Source: Trichobilharzia regenti
Lineage: Eukaryota > Platyhelminthes > Trematoda > Strigeidida > Schistosomatidae
Assembly: GCA_944472135.2 (NCBI GenBank)
Contig: OX235263.1
Location: 36,199,379-36,263,378, forward strand
Direction of reading: 5' to 3'
Length of the DNA: 64,000 nt
Shown: in pieces, positions 20,647 to 32,869 of the stretch
Position numbering within the stretch: the stretch's first letter is position 1
How the letters are laid out: every line of letters begins with the position of its first letter
Program-made: the position numbers and the translations under genes
Notes under the pieces: generated by a model
Seen by the model: the letters and a program-made list of their open reading frames with translations, nothing else
The model's database searches: none
What the model was told of the DNA's origin: nothing

Positions 20647-22596
20647 ACAGTTCAATACGTAGATAAATGAAAGTGATACTTACTATTTCGCGTGTTTTTT
20701 CGAATACCTAATTGACACCCAGTCGACAATTTACCAGTAATTTGAATCTACGACATAGATTGTGTCGCATTTCAAAATACAACTTAGTAATTGAGATACG
20801 AAACGCACTATTGTTTCGATAACACTTTTGTGCGTTAAAGTTGTAGTCACAAAATCTAACTATATTTCACTTTGTTGAATCTATCGTCATCGTATCACTT
20901 AAACCCCTCTCCCCTCACCCCCAACCTGTTTATGCAAAAACAAACCTAATAAATATTATCTCATCCATTCCGTAATTGTTTATTCTGTCTCCTACATTGT
21001 TTTTTAAATTATCGTTTTGACACACTGATCACAACTCACCTACATGATTTCCATTAACTCCTAAACGCTTTCTTGTATGTTGTTACGTATTCTACCCACC
21101 TTGTTTGTTGCTGACTAGCTAGTTAGTTAGTGTTTTGCTATAAGCTACTTACGACAATTTCACCCTAAAAATAATCAGTGAACTTTGACCTGATTTAGTC
21201 TTCTATAGTTTGGTTTGTAAGGGTTATTTATGTTTTTACGAGTTGATCACGGATTGATATCAGTTAGAGAACCATTGAAAACCAGGGAGTACTGGACAGA
21301 TGCTGTTTCATCCTAGTTTGGGAATCATCGCCAGTACGCTCCCACTGGGATTCGAACCCAGGACCTTCCGGTTACAAGGCAAGCTCGTATACCAGAATTC
21401 ACGAGCCATTGAATCGGGTTCCAGTGGCTGAATGGTATAAGAGCTTGCCTTGTAACCGGAAGGTCTTGCGTTCGAATCCCAGTGGGTGCGTACTGGCGAT
21501 GATTCCCAAACTAGGATGAAACAGCAGCTGATTTAGTCTGTTAAGACAAATGTAATATACTACATGTACGCATGTGTGACCAGACTGTCCAAAATCTGTT
21601 ACAAAAAAAATTACACATTGTTATGTACTCGTCGAGTAGTTTGTAGTCCTGACGCGGAAAGAGGAAAATCAGAAGTTCACCACGTTCACGATGATACTTC
21701 CAAATAAGGAAAATAATGACTGTCACACATATGTGAGAGTGAAGGGTACTTAAATGTACGAAATGTGTGAACAAGTGTGTCTATAAAAGTGTACAATGCA
21801 AAAGTATATATGAAAATGACTAATACAGATGAACCAATAAACAGACAGTCTTACCATGATTGGTTGTAATGTCATGTGACAACAAGGTCATACCTTGTTT
21901 ATTTAGTTAATGGACAGACAAAAGCATATTGTCAGTTATAATGGAATATCGATCAATATACACATAGCAAAATATAACAGACTGTCAAAAACAAAACACA
22001 CATCATGGGACTACATATCACACATGTCAGATAATTACGTCTTCTAACTTGTGTTTTTCTTTCGAAATTCACAACCCTAAAGATATGACTCATTTTTCAT
22101 GGGCTTTCTCCACGCATACCACACTCAGATGATGATGGAACAGTAAGATAACAACACAGCTGGTAAATTGAAACCCGCAATGAAGAGAGTTCATCGTCAA
22201 ATAGGGAAAATGTGCTTTTGCATATACGTATATATCTACCTACAGACTGACTTTCAACATAGAACTTTGCAAAGAAGTGCAGTTGTTCAAGTTGCTACAC
22301 TCGAAGTAGCACAGAAGCATGCAGAAAAGGCAAAACAGAAATTCAAATTCGAAGCAGAAATGTGTCGGCGAGACAACACTAACATCCTAAATAAAAAGAA
22401 TATAAAGGATATGAGAGATGATTACTTCTTCGCCACTGAGCAATTCCACCAGCAATCTCCAGGCTTTGCTGCTCAGGATACTGAGGACTCGAACGAGACG
22501 CCTAACTCTTTTTTAAACTAATCCTATTTCCAGCTAATACTGCTCGTCGAAGAGGGTGGTGTTTCGTCATGCGAAACACGTACGTGGTTTATCCAT
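20647..22596 (-). repeat. large inverted repeat, right arm
   Basis: Reverse complement of the left arm. It begins sharply at 20647 (ACAGTT) and fades beyond about 22527, where an 80-bp deletion and substitutions relative to the left arm appear. It ends against a Penelope-like fragment. Confidence 0.93.
21282..21530. mobile_element. mirror copy of the family-B SINE pair
   Basis: Exact inverse of 17003-17251 as part of the right arm. It carries the same tRNA-like boxes and hammerhead-like ends. Confidence 0.75.
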
Positions 22597-22599
22597 ACC

Positions 22600-23060
22600 A
22601 TCAAGTTTGAAATTTACATTCATGGTACACCTTAATAACAATTACTTTAGGACTTCCATTGGGATGGCAGCGTTTATCGACTGGTTATACACTTGTTCAC
22701 ATATGTAGTTAATTGTTTCTACTAGAGGTACATTTGTGAATAAAGATGTAATGTCCAGAGATATCAGGTTTTTGTCCTTGATATTAATATCTTTGGGTTT
22801 TGTCTACGAATTCAAATACATCTTTGACGCTATTTTTCACTATCTTCTCATGCAAAGGTTTGAGAATATTTACTAACCATCTAGCTAGAGCATGGTAGGG
22901 CGAATTTTGCATATCAAGTATTGGTCTTAATTGTACGCTCGATTTATGCACTTTAGGAAGGCCATACAATCTCGGTGGGTAAGTGTACGTTGGCCTGATC
23001 TCTTCATATAAACTTCCGGAAAATATCTACTCCTCCCTTAGTTTCTTCCAACGTCTGGTT
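22600..23060 (-). pseudogene. Penelope-like element RT, N-terminal fragment
   Basis: The minus strand reads YGLPKVHKSSVQLRPILD, then SPYHALARWLVNILKPLHEK and, after a small frame break, NLISLDITSLFTNVPL. These are the opening motifs of Penelope-like reverse transcriptases. The fragment stops before the catalytic YxDD and the GIY-YIG endonuclease. Confidence 0.82.
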
Positions 23061-23116
23061 AATTTGTTCTCTGTTTCGTTATTGAAATCTCTCTTCTCCT
23101 ATTTTCTTTGAAACTT

Positions 23117-23141
23117 CTGTGTGTGTGTGTGTGTGTGTCTG
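23117..23141 (+). repeat. (GT)n microsatellite
   Basis: About twelve GT units between a Penelope fragment and a CR1-like 3' end. Confidence 0.9.
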
Positions 23142-24099
23142 TATGTTCAGTATTAGACCATCTGGTCACCATCAGTCGCGTGTCAAATAAATTACCAAAG
23201 ACATCTTGGGACCGAATATAATAGTAATAATAATCTATTTCATTCCAGAAACAGTATTCATAATACACAATGGAATTCTCAGCATTTGTCACATTATTGC
23301 ATCTGATTTACTCAAAATATAAATAAAATAAAAAATTAAAACAAAATTAACCAGAGGAATTTGTCCACATTTACGATACAAAGTCAAAAATATTCGAAGT
23401 ACAAAATGAGAATAATAAATATAATAATAACGGTGAGTTTGTTTCAAACAGTATTGTTGATTCAGTTTGGAAATTTCAGCATGTTATAGATTATTGAATC
23501 TAATGTTCTGTTGATATAGCAGCATGGTGAGGGGAAATACAAAATTAACAGTTATAACACAGCTTAAATGATGTTCACACTTATGAAAAAATAAACAAAT
23601 AAAAACAAAAAGTTGAGAGGATTATAAATATAAGAAGTACAATCACAATAAATGTTGATGTTGTAAGGGTGGAGGAAATGTTTTATTTAGTGGTGCAAAG
23701 AAGGTTAGTTAGTTCATGCCTGACACTATTTTCATCACATAAAGTATGTGCCAAATGTGGTATAGTGGAATTTTCATGTTTAGACGTACATGCATACAGT
23801 CTTCTGAAAAGACTTCTTGTTTTACCTGAGGAGACCCAGGGTTGGAGCTGGGAGTGCTGGTGTGGATGCTCACAGTCTGACAAAATTCCTTTAGGAAATT
23901 TGTTGCATGAAATCAACTGCCTATCAGTGACAATGTCAAAGATATGGCCCAATGGGGGTACCACAAGCCTTACTGACAGTCTTCAGTCTTTTTTAAGCAA
24001 CCCAGGAAAGAATAAGGGTGAACAGTAAAGAAGAATAGGTAAGATACGCGAGTTGATAAACGGTAAGAGGAGGGGTTGGGTTATGCCTGAGTGCCTTAA

Positions 24100-25000
24100 C
24101 TTCTTAATGTAAAAAGTCAGACGAGATATTCTTTTAGAAATCGCAATGACATGGGAAGACCAAGATAGGTCAGAAGAAAGATTTAATCCAAGATACTTAA
24201 CTTCAGACCTGATTTCTATATTACCATCATCGATTTTGCAACTGTCATATGAATTAACAGCTTCAATTAACTTTTTTTACACCGGAAACTGAAATTAACA
24301 GTCCGACATTTGGAAGGATTTAGTTTAAGACTATTAAACGAAGACCATTTGTTAACTCCTGATATAAAGCTGTTCATCCTTGTACAGTCTAGCTGGGAGT
24401 TAACAGACACTGAAATAGTTAGATCGTCGGCATACTTAAAAAACTTCATTTCATCTGAGTGAGGTAAGTCATGCAAGAAGAAAGAAAACAGAAAAGGAGA
24501 AAGGACAGAGGCTCGAGAGACACCAGCCTCAGTAAGCAATGAAGTGGACGACTTCCCCTGACATGCAGTGTACTGCTTACCTCCTGAGAAGTAAGAATAC
24601 AGCCATTTGACACTCCAACAGTCAGTTTGAGTTTCAGCAAGCTTGTTTATCAAAATATCCCTAGGTACTAATTCGAAGACAGATGTGTAATCTAGGAAAG
24701 TGGAGCGAACAAATTTAGCCCCTTTGTCTAAACCGGAGACAATGTCACGATGCAAGACTGCAGCTGCATCTAAAGTACTTCCACTATGTTTGTAGGCGAA
24801 TCGTAAGTGAAGATTGAAGATTAAGTATGAGTAGATTTTCCATAGTTTTTAGAAAAGGAGAGGTAACACCAATAGGTCTAAATTTAAAACATGTTCCAGT
24901 AGATGACTTAAGGTATAGGCACGGCTGGCACGCTATTTCTGGAAAAAGATTTATTAAGTATGTCCATGAGAGGATAACACGGGATATCTCCACATTTTTT
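24100..25000 (-). pseudogene. CR1-like reverse transcriptase domain
   Basis: Fragments in several frames read ENLLILNLQS, then DKGAKFVRSTFLDYTSVFELVPRD (first catalytic Asp region), WLYSYFSGGKQYT, AGVSRASVLSPFLFSFFLHDLP and KFFKYADDLTIS with the catalytic YADD. SFNSLKLNPSKCRTVNF follows. The motif order matches CR1/Jockey RTs. At least two frame breaks occur. Confidence 0.85.
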
Positions 25001-25094
25001 TAAGAACAAGGCTAGGCAAACCATCTGGGCCTAGGCTACAAGAAGGGTTCAGTGACTGGAGACATTTTAGAACGTCATTTGTATTGAAACCAGG

Positions 25095-25280
25095 GTTTTT
25101 TTATTACAGCTTGATTCCACACCGTATTTTCGGTACAAGTATGGAATTTTCAACATGTGATATCGGTAACCCAAATTTTGCAGGCCGACCATAGATATAA
25201 GGTGTTCGTCGGTAGGGAATAGAACCTCGAACCATGTTCATGGTCTGCGAGAGTCCTAACCACTGGGCCACCGACGCACA
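25095..25280 (-). mobile_element. tRNA-derived SINE, family A (nested in the CR1-like element)
   Basis: Same head, body and tail as the other family-A copies, with changes in the B-box region (GGTTCTATTCCC). It separates the endonuclease from the RT of the host element. Confidence 0.85.
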
Positions 25281-25533
25281 CTTGTAACACTAGGAAGTTT
25301 GGCATTTGTTTAGTGTACACACATCAAAGGAATAGGGAATACTATTCATCTGCTTACCACCAGTAATTTCTTCGGAAAGTTTCTATATATTAGAGGCATT
25401 TTTACAGGATATAAACTTCTGGTTATAAAGTGAATTCAATCTGTGCATTTCAGACTTGATTAGGATGTTAATTCTTTTCAAACCAATGTCATCCTTCATT
25501 TTATATAACTTTTCTTTTTACCTGCAAAGCTTT

Positions 25534-26334
25534 TTAAGTTAGAGATAGTGTCATCAAGAGAGTCTTCATTAAACAAGTCCCACCTTGTTTGTTTGAGCAT
25601 GCTCCTAAGATTCTGAACATTCTTCTTACACTAACTTCCATGTACAGTTTTCTTAGACAGGTTCTCTTGTGTAACTTTCCATATATTTTGGGTAAAACCC
25701 ATACAATACAGTGATCGGAGTTAAACAATGGGGCTCTTTTACGAGCTTCGTGTATTCCACAGTCACTTAAAAATACAAGATGAAGACCCAGTAGGGTGGG
25801 ATTTTCATGACCTAGCACTGTAAGAAAACTGCAATCACAAGAATTAAAATCACCTGTCACTATGGATAATGAGTTTCCAAAAAAGGAGGTAGTGAAAATA
25901 GTGAATTCATCAGCAAACATAGATAGTTCTGAAGTATTACAACAAGGTGTGACGTAAATGTTCGTGACAAAAATGAAGTTGTACTTAGATAAGCGTTTAG
26001 GTTGACATTTAACAGTCATACAGTCAATGTTATCATTTGAGAATTTAAAGCAGACGTTGTTGGAAACAGACCACTGAGAATTGATAAAAATAGCAACACC
26101 ACCACGTCGCTTCTTCCTTGAACTGTTTCGGTCTTGCCTGTACATATTGAAACCATTCAGTGAGATTAAAATGTCATCATATGAATCGTGGAGCCAAGTT
26201 TCTTGAAGCTTGATTACACCTGTATTACGACAAACATTTAAACATAATAGAGCATCCAAGTAATTAATCTTGTTCGATAATGACCTGAAATTTGTTCTCA
26301 TAATCACAGGAACAGTCATCAGGATCGGTGTCAC
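25534..26334 (-). pseudogene. non-LTR endonuclease domain
   Basis: The frame reads RTNFRSLSNKINYLDALL, GVIKLQETWLHDSYDD (catalytic Glu in the ETWL motif), KKRRGGVAIFIN, GDFNSCD (the GDFN motif) and FNSDHCIV (the SDH motif). These are the signature blocks of the endonuclease that nicks the insertion site for CR1/Jockey-type elements. The frame is open over some 200 residues and then degenerates toward the RT. Confidence 0.88.
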
Positions 26335-27344
26335 CCACCATGATGCTTTTTCTTAAGCTTATTATAAACTCGTAAATCATCAGGTTGAAAATATTTTAAA
26401 TAATCGCTAGAGTAAATAATATGATCTGGACACATAGCTGAATAATTAAAACAAAATAAATCCAAGTAATCAGATGCAATATAAGTGACGGAAAATTTTT
26501 GGTAACCCAAGGTTTAAGCAGTAAAGGCCATTGCAATTCTTTTAAAACAATCGAAGCTCTGTGTGCCAAAGAAACAAGTTCGGCCACCACTGCTACCCTG
26601 GCCTGATATGACATCTATAAATTGATTCATTCTATATTACTGACCCTAATTTATCTGATATACAATCTAGTGTTATATTTATGCATATATCGCGCACATA
26701 TATTTCAAACTCTAGTCTGTTGAAGACATTAATGTTGTCAATAATAATCATTATTTGACTACTATTGGTATTTACTTGTAGAACCTGATGAAGAAATCAG
26801 TGAAAAGAATATTCCATTTTTACCGATCAGTATTTTGTAATCTATGATGGACATCGTTAGTCAGTCGAAATAATTATTTTACAAAAATTTGTTTACTACT
26901 AAAAAGTAGTTAATAAATTTTTGTTCAAATAAAATATCATTGGATGAATGACAGTTTCTTAAGCACAACCAATCAGATTCTTCTAAAAATCGAACCATAT
27001 GTTCAAACAGTACATGAAATTAAGTGAATTAATGTGAGGGTCATTTTGTGTGGGATTAGTCATCATACATTTTTATAGTTATTTATTAACCTATCATTTA
27101 AACAAGTCATTAAGAAGACCAATATCACGAGATAAATGTTATTTCGTTGTTTTTTTTATACGATCGCTTTACAACTAACAAGCTTCGAAGTGATCAGATA
27201 AAATTGCTTAGTTACACAAAACAAAAGTACATACTAATAACAAATCATATTTTAGTAGGTCAAGTAGTCCATGGTAGACAAGGCTTGAAGTCAGTTTATC
27301 TAGTGTAGACATAGTTTGGGACCTACGTGATTATTAGAAGGTTG

Positions 27345-27770
27345 GAGGCAACTGGCAGGAAGCCTTGCCTCACCTAGGTTTCATGCTAGTCGGCACTAGC
27401 CACTGAATAGTGTCCAATCAAAGTATGCAATACAGACTTACAGGTCAATTGCGAGCCAGCCCGAATAGCTCAGTGGTAACGTCTCTGACTGCAGTACTCA
27501 CTGGGTGACGTGGGTTCGAATATCAGAAGGGATATGAGTTCCTTCAAGGTTGCAGATACACCTTGCTGATGAGTGCCAACTAGCACGAAACCTAGGTTCA
27601 AGGCTTCCTGACAATTGCTTCGAACCATCTAATACCAACAATTCACAGTGCACCGTGATGGTGAGCCACCTAGTTTGGTGTTCACATTTCAAGCTTGACT
27701 GATAGAATTCAGTATGCACCGAAGATAGGACTAGACACATTACACTACTTACTGACTAGTTTCCAATCAA
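27345..27770. mobile_element. family-C tRNA SINE, inverted pair with hammerhead ribozyme
   Basis: A plus-strand unit has A box TAGCTCAGTGGTAACG, B box GGGTTCGAATATC, a hammerhead at 27561-27603 and a tail of about 130 bp (27640-27770). An opposed minus-strand hammerhead remnant lies at 27345-27412, so both ends share GGTTGGAGGCAA-like and TTCGAACCATCTAAT-like terminal blocks. Related copies are at 46930-47400 and 55811-55997. Confidence 0.8.
27561..27603 (+). ncRNA. hammerhead ribozyme with an apparently intact core (family C)
   Basis: Stem I CCTTG/CAAGG; core CTGATGA; stem II GTGC/GCAC with loop CAACTA; GAAA; and a very short stem III, ACC/GGT closed by TA. The predicted cleavage is after U27598 (GUU triplet, allowed under the NUH rule). 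All invariant core bases are present. Short stem III hammerheads usually act best as dimers. Confidence 0.8.
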
Positions 27771-28865
27771 AAATATGTATGTGATTAATCTGAAATGATC
27801 CCATTACCTTTAATAATCTTGAATTAGGGACATGTTCTTTCCTACGATACTAGAACATTCTGTTTATTCTAACCAAATATGTTTCACCACAATTGCAGGT
27901 GAACTTATAAGGTAAAATCTGAAGTAGAGTCCACAGAATTCCATCCCTTAATCGTAGTCAGAGGAAGTGAAAATGTTTGAGATGTAAGAAAAAGCAATTC
28001 GCATAGAATGTCCACTTGATAGATTGCTGAATCCTGAATGATTTTATCACGCTCGAATGGTGGTAGTTTAATAAAGATATCTATTTTGGTGTGGAAGCTG
28101 TCTTTTCAAGGTGCATCCTCTCTTTACCATGACATACAAATGCATCTTTTCGCATAAAATTGAATGTATGCCATGTAAATCATACATTAATGTATCGTTG
28201 GTGTAAATTTTAGAGGCCCTTGAAAATAGTCATTTCACTAAGGTACATTTATACTGGATAGGAAGAAAACTGCTGAAATGAAAAGATATTGTTCCCCCCC
28301 CCCCATGTCTGTTAGAGATATATTGATCGTTATTGTCACCAATAATAAGTGTATCATGCACATAACATCTATTCACCACAACTATGAAATAATGTCATAT
28401 CGTGATAGCTGTCTTCTTAATGTTTTATATCAGTTATGCAAGGTGAACTTGTGGAGGCCAAAAAATATCAAACTATACGTTCACTGTAAAATAGTAAAAA
28501 TAATGAATTCACTTCACATTATGGTTATTACTTGAGACTGAATAAGGACACAACCTGGTTCAGCCCGCAGTACGGACGACACAACTCCCCTCTCCAGCTT
28601 CTTGCTTTCCACTATTGCCAATGATCTATGGCTCGTACCGTACATCCGTACATCAATATTCAGATCCTTTGCTTCAATCTCATTTTCTTTCCGAAAGTAC
28701 CCTCAGCCTATCGGCATACTCTTACGTGGAGTGAGCAATTGCATACCAGAAAAAAGACTACTTCATCACTACAATTCTGTACATCCTTACTTGTGTATTT
28801 TAGGACAATTATAACTCACCAAATAACTGTATTTTATGTGTATATTAATTTGTATGGACTGAATT

Positions 28866-28935
28866 CCTCTCTACATACAAACATACATGCATACATACAT
28901 ACATAAAAGCATACATATATACATACATACATGTA
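28866..28935 (+). repeat. (CATA)n microsatellite
   Basis: Imperfect CATA/TACA repeat ending in ATGTATG. Confidence 0.85.
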
Positions 28936-29224
28936 TGTTTGTATTTTTGTTTTGTGCTTTTTATTCGTGTATAAACGAGCTTAGCCATTTAGTCCACAAT
29001 AAACTAACTGTTTCAATTAACCTGTCATTGTAAAATGATCAAAATATACATACATGCCTGTCCTGCTTGCTGTATGAATGATAGTTATGACAAGTATTCA
29101 AGGTTTGGAAAATGACGAAGCACCTATAATTGGGGTTTTTTCAACCAGACTCCTTCTAATATTTATTAGCTTTGAAATATATTTAAAACAGGTTAAGGAA
29201 TATTACTATTCAAAATTAGAATAA

Positions 29225-29880
29225 TTATTATTATTTCCTTTAATTCCTAGAGGAACATAGGGCTTCAGCCGCGCGTCTCCATTGCTTTCGGTTCTCTGCC
29301 AACGTTTTCACCCCTCTCCAAGTCTCCCCACATGCTTTCATATCCTCTTCACATCACCTCTTCCAAGTCACCCTTGCACTGACGACCAACTCGCCGCTTC
29401 CCTTTCGGGTTCCACTCGAGCAACGGCTTGTCTAGTGATGTCACTTGATGGTCTCCTCAGCGTATGGCCAGCCAATCAACCTCCATTTCTTCCTGCCTAT
29501 TTGTTTCACAATCGGTTCCTGGTTGGTTCGCTCCCAGAGATCCCTGTCGCTGATCTTTTCTGGCTGGCCATCTGATCTTGAGCGAAGTATTGAGCGAAGG
29601 CAGCTGCTGCTGAAGGTCTGTAGTTTGTTTGAGACGCTCTTTATGGCGCGCCAAGTCTCTGATCCATATAGTAAATAGCAATAACTTCACATTGGAGTTG
29701 AAAATCCGGATCTTATTTTTGATGTTGAGTGCTGTTGACCTCCACACAGACTTAAGAGTAATCAAAGCTTGTCTTGTTTTTCCGATTCTGGCTTTGATAT
29801 CCTCGTCATTTCCGCCTGTAATTGAAACCATGCTTCCCAGGTCGGTTGGTGAAGGAGTTTGTTTCTTTCAGGTTCTTCCC
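29225..29880 (-). pseudogene. RTE-like element 2, C-terminal RT region, degenerate
   Basis: On the minus strand: TGGNDEDIKARIGKTRQAL, then NIKNKIRIFNSNVKLLL, KIRWPARKD and, near the end, WRRAAEALCSSRN. This is the C-terminal pattern of the same lineage as 38185-38557. An ATT-repeat tail lies at about 29225. Frameshifts are present. Confidence 0.75.
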
Positions 29881-30187
29881 ATTTATGCTGTCTGATTGTT
29901 GTCTGTTGTTGCTAGAATAATTAGGAGGAACAAATGCAGTTTGAATAAATTCTCCTTCAAGTTCCGCAATTATAAATCCGTTAATTCAAGCCTACAATAG
30001 AGTCAGTAAAGATAAATTAAAATTATATCAGAAAGTATATATTATGGAGTAAGTACAAGATGGAGTAATAGTCACTTAGTTTTAATTATCATTTAAAATA
30101 TGTATGGTCAGTAAGAACATGAGATAAAATGAAATAATTCAATGATGTGTGTTTACGTGTATATATGCTTAACTAGAGCAGAGGGAG

Positions 30188-30290
30188 GACAGCGGTGTGC
30201 GTTGGTAGTACAGCGGTCAGGATGCTCGCCGACCATGCCCCATGTGGTCCATGGTTCGATCCCCGGCTACAGACGCACTCCTTTACCTCG
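30188..30290 (+). mobile_element. tRNA-like SINE head (divergent from family A)
   Basis: GTTGGTAGTACAGCGGTCAG (A box) and GGTTCGATCCC (B box) are about 50 bp apart, within a sequence that closes as GTGCGT..ACGCAC. It resembles the family-A head but has a different body. It could be a separate SINE family or a degraded tRNA pseudogene. Confidence 0.6.
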
Positions 30291-30693
30291 CTAAACCAGC
30301 AATAAGACTAGTAAAGAGGGAAGGTTGGGCATGTGGCTGGCTAACAACCCTATCCTATAAAAATAAATACCACTGCTACAGAAACTTCAATCCTCTATCT
30401 TGAAACCCTTTGTTCCACTAGGAACGTGAAGGAATAAGAAAGACAAGCAGAGGTGAGTGTAGTCGGTAGTGTGAGAAGCAGTGCAAATACTACAGAGAGA
30501 AATAAACCAACAAATGGGATTGGCTAAACTCAAGTTCAACAATCAGAAGTAACAATAATAACGATCGTATGATGTAAACATAAAAGTACTAAAACTGAAC
30601 AATTATCAGGTAATAAAGAATTAATTAAGGCATAGTGAAAAGGATTGTGTAAATACAATAACAAATTTGGAAAACATTACGTAAACTTAGGAT

Positions 30694-30881
30694 ATTTTTT
30701 TTAATTTTTGATTACAGCTTGATTCCACACTGTATTTTTGGTACAAGTATGGAATTTTCAGCATGTGATATCGGTAGCCCAAATTTTGCAGGCCGACTAT
30801 AGATATCAGGTGTGCGTCGGCAGAGGGTCGAACCTCGGACCATGTGTATGGTCGGCGAGAGTCCTAACCACTGTGCCACTC
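30694..30881 (-). mobile_element. tRNA-derived SINE, family A
   Basis: Complete-looking copy with an A/T tail, body and tRNA-like head. The B box reads GGTTCGACCC on the minus strand. Confidence 0.85.
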
Positions 30882-31611
30882 ATAGACATAATAACAAGAA
30901 AGATGATGAGGTCATAAAAGGTCTAAAATAAACGTGTGTTAATCAAAGGGGGGGGGGAATGGGACAGGGATATCAAGTGTTAAGTATCAATGTTTATGAA
31001 AGATCTGTTGACCTTATTTTAGGTCAAAGTAAACAAAATGGCTAGACATACTTCTTCTGTATACAGAGGAGACCAGGTCTCCTAGTAATGATAGAAAACG
31101 TAGTCAAGCTCCTGTGCATAGATTACCGGGGACACATTAGATCATCGAGAAGGACTGGTCTGATTTCATTCAATATCTAGTACCAAGTAAGCTGATGCAG
31201 CACTATTTACGCATTGGGTTTCCTCTCCACACTCAATCATACAGGTTTATGGAGAAAGCTGCTTATGCATGACCCATGTAAATTCCTCTACAAGAGTAGT
31301 TGAACCCATAGGTTCACACTGATGAGATCATCATTACTAACTTACTCTTGATTTGCTGTGCGATCACTGGATTAGTTGAGAATCTAAGAATCACTTTGAC
31401 TGATGGGAGTATTGTCTCGATAGACCTATACATCTTACACTTTAGATTGTCTGAAATAGAAGAATTGATGACGAATTTTTCAATGATTTCTCTTTTTACC
31501 AGTTTTCCTACATCTTACTCACTAGCTGTTGTAAACCAGGAAGTTGAAAATAATCAAGGATGGTTGGTTGAATGTTTATTTTCAATGGAAGACTTTGTTA
31601 ATCCCTTGAAA

Positions 31612-32853
31612 CTGTCTGTCTGTCTGGATTCAACATAGAACTTGGCACCCAAGTGCAGCAGTTCGAGTTGCCACGTTCCAAATAGCACACAGAGGTAGAC
31701 AAGAAGATGAGTGGAGAGAATTAATAGAGTTTGACAAATATAAGAGTGAAACAGAATGGGTAATGGTAGAAAGGAATATGAAAGATTACAGAGATTGAAT
31801 ACATCTGCGCCATTGACAACGATTTTGAGCCATGTCACCTATTGTCTCCAGCCATTGATTCCTAGAGTCCCGAGGGCCCCAACCCGGGAGTCTGCATCTC
31901 CCTACCTGACTCAGTTTAACTGTCAAGGATTTCATGGATTGATGCCATGTTTTTGTTTGGCCACCACTGGCTCTTTTCCAACCTGAACCTATATCAGCTA
32001 ACAATGCCCGTCGGGGGAGGCGGTGGTTAGGCATGCGCACCACGTGACCTAGCCATCTTAGTCTATGTAACTTTATAACCTCGTCGATTGATTTTCCCTC
32101 TTTGCCCAACACTCTACGCCTAACGTCAACATTACTTACCTTATTAAACCACCTAACGTGAGACAGAGATCGCAGACATCTATGATCGAAAGCAGTCAAC
32201 ATTTTCATGTCTTCAACGCGTATTGGCCATGTTTCAGAGCCATAGAGAAGGACGGAGCGAACTGATGAGCAGTACACACGTCCCTTGGTTGATAACCGGA
32301 TGTCACGCCTACGCCAGAGATGGTGTAAGTCAGCGAAAGCAGCTCGAGCTTTTCGGATCCGTGCTGAGAAAACATCGCCAATCAGTCCGTTGGTGCTGAT
32401 ACAACTTCCCAAGTAGGTGAAGTGGTCAACATGTTCTATCACTTCACTCCCTATCACTAAGTTAGGGGTTGACGTGGTCCAGTCCTGTAGCAGCATCTTA
32501 CATTTTGCAGGGGCGAATCGCATGCCAAACATACGAAGATTGCTGCTCAAGGTGTTCAGAAGACTCTGCATTTTGTCAAAATCCTCCCCTAACAGGACTA
32601 TGTCATCTGCATATTCTAAGTCCATTAGATTATTCCCTGGTAACAAGTCGATTCCTAAGTCACTACGTTCAGTTAAGGATACTTCCATTAGCATATCTAT
32701 GATGAAGTTAAACAGAAATGGGGAAAGTGGACATCCCTGTCGGACACCACTGGTTGTTACTAATTCAGATGACAATTCCCCATAAGCCCTTACACGACTA
32801 CGTGAGTTTGAATAGAGTGCCTTGATTAGTGCAATGTGTCTCATCCTCTTCAT
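31612..32853 (-). mobile_element. RTE-clade element (SR2-like), 5'-truncated
   Basis: The 3' tail is a CAGA repeat on the minus strand at 31612-31627, followed by the family's 3' untranslated part. The truncation point is near 32845. The RT frame 32853-31786 is open over 355 codons. Confidence 0.88.
31786..32853 (-). pseudogene. RTE reverse transcriptase C-terminal part
   Basis: Contains GVRQGCPLSPFLFNF, LEYADDIVLLGE (catalytic YADD), [24 protein letters not shown] and the terminal DMAQNRCQWRRCIQSL. The N-terminal RT and endonuclease are gone. The first few residues are flank sequence, so the ATG at 32853 is not a native start. Compared with the copy at 10.9 kb it differs at scattered positions but keeps its frame. 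Confidence 0.88.
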
Positions 32854-32869
32854 CAGTTTCTACAGTTAT

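Larger units (their letters stand above)
23217..26640 (-). mobile_element. CR1/Jockey-group non-LTR retrotransposon, degenerate, with endonuclease and RT
   Basis: The minus strand carries, from right to left, an apurinic-type endonuclease (26.3-25.6 kb), an RT (about 25.0-24.1 kb), a C-terminal tail (23.96-23.68 kb), a 3' untranslated part and an ATT-repeat tail near 23217. A family-A SINE interrupts it at 25095-25280. Frameshifts and stops are frequent, so it is an old copy, but more complete than any other non-LTR element here. Confidence 0.82.

Noticed and set aside
27450..27545. tRNA genes at SINE heads (also 17040, 30190, 34280, 41660)
   Set aside because: A and B boxes are present, but acceptor and anticodon stems do not fold as functional tRNAs and each is followed by a SINE body.
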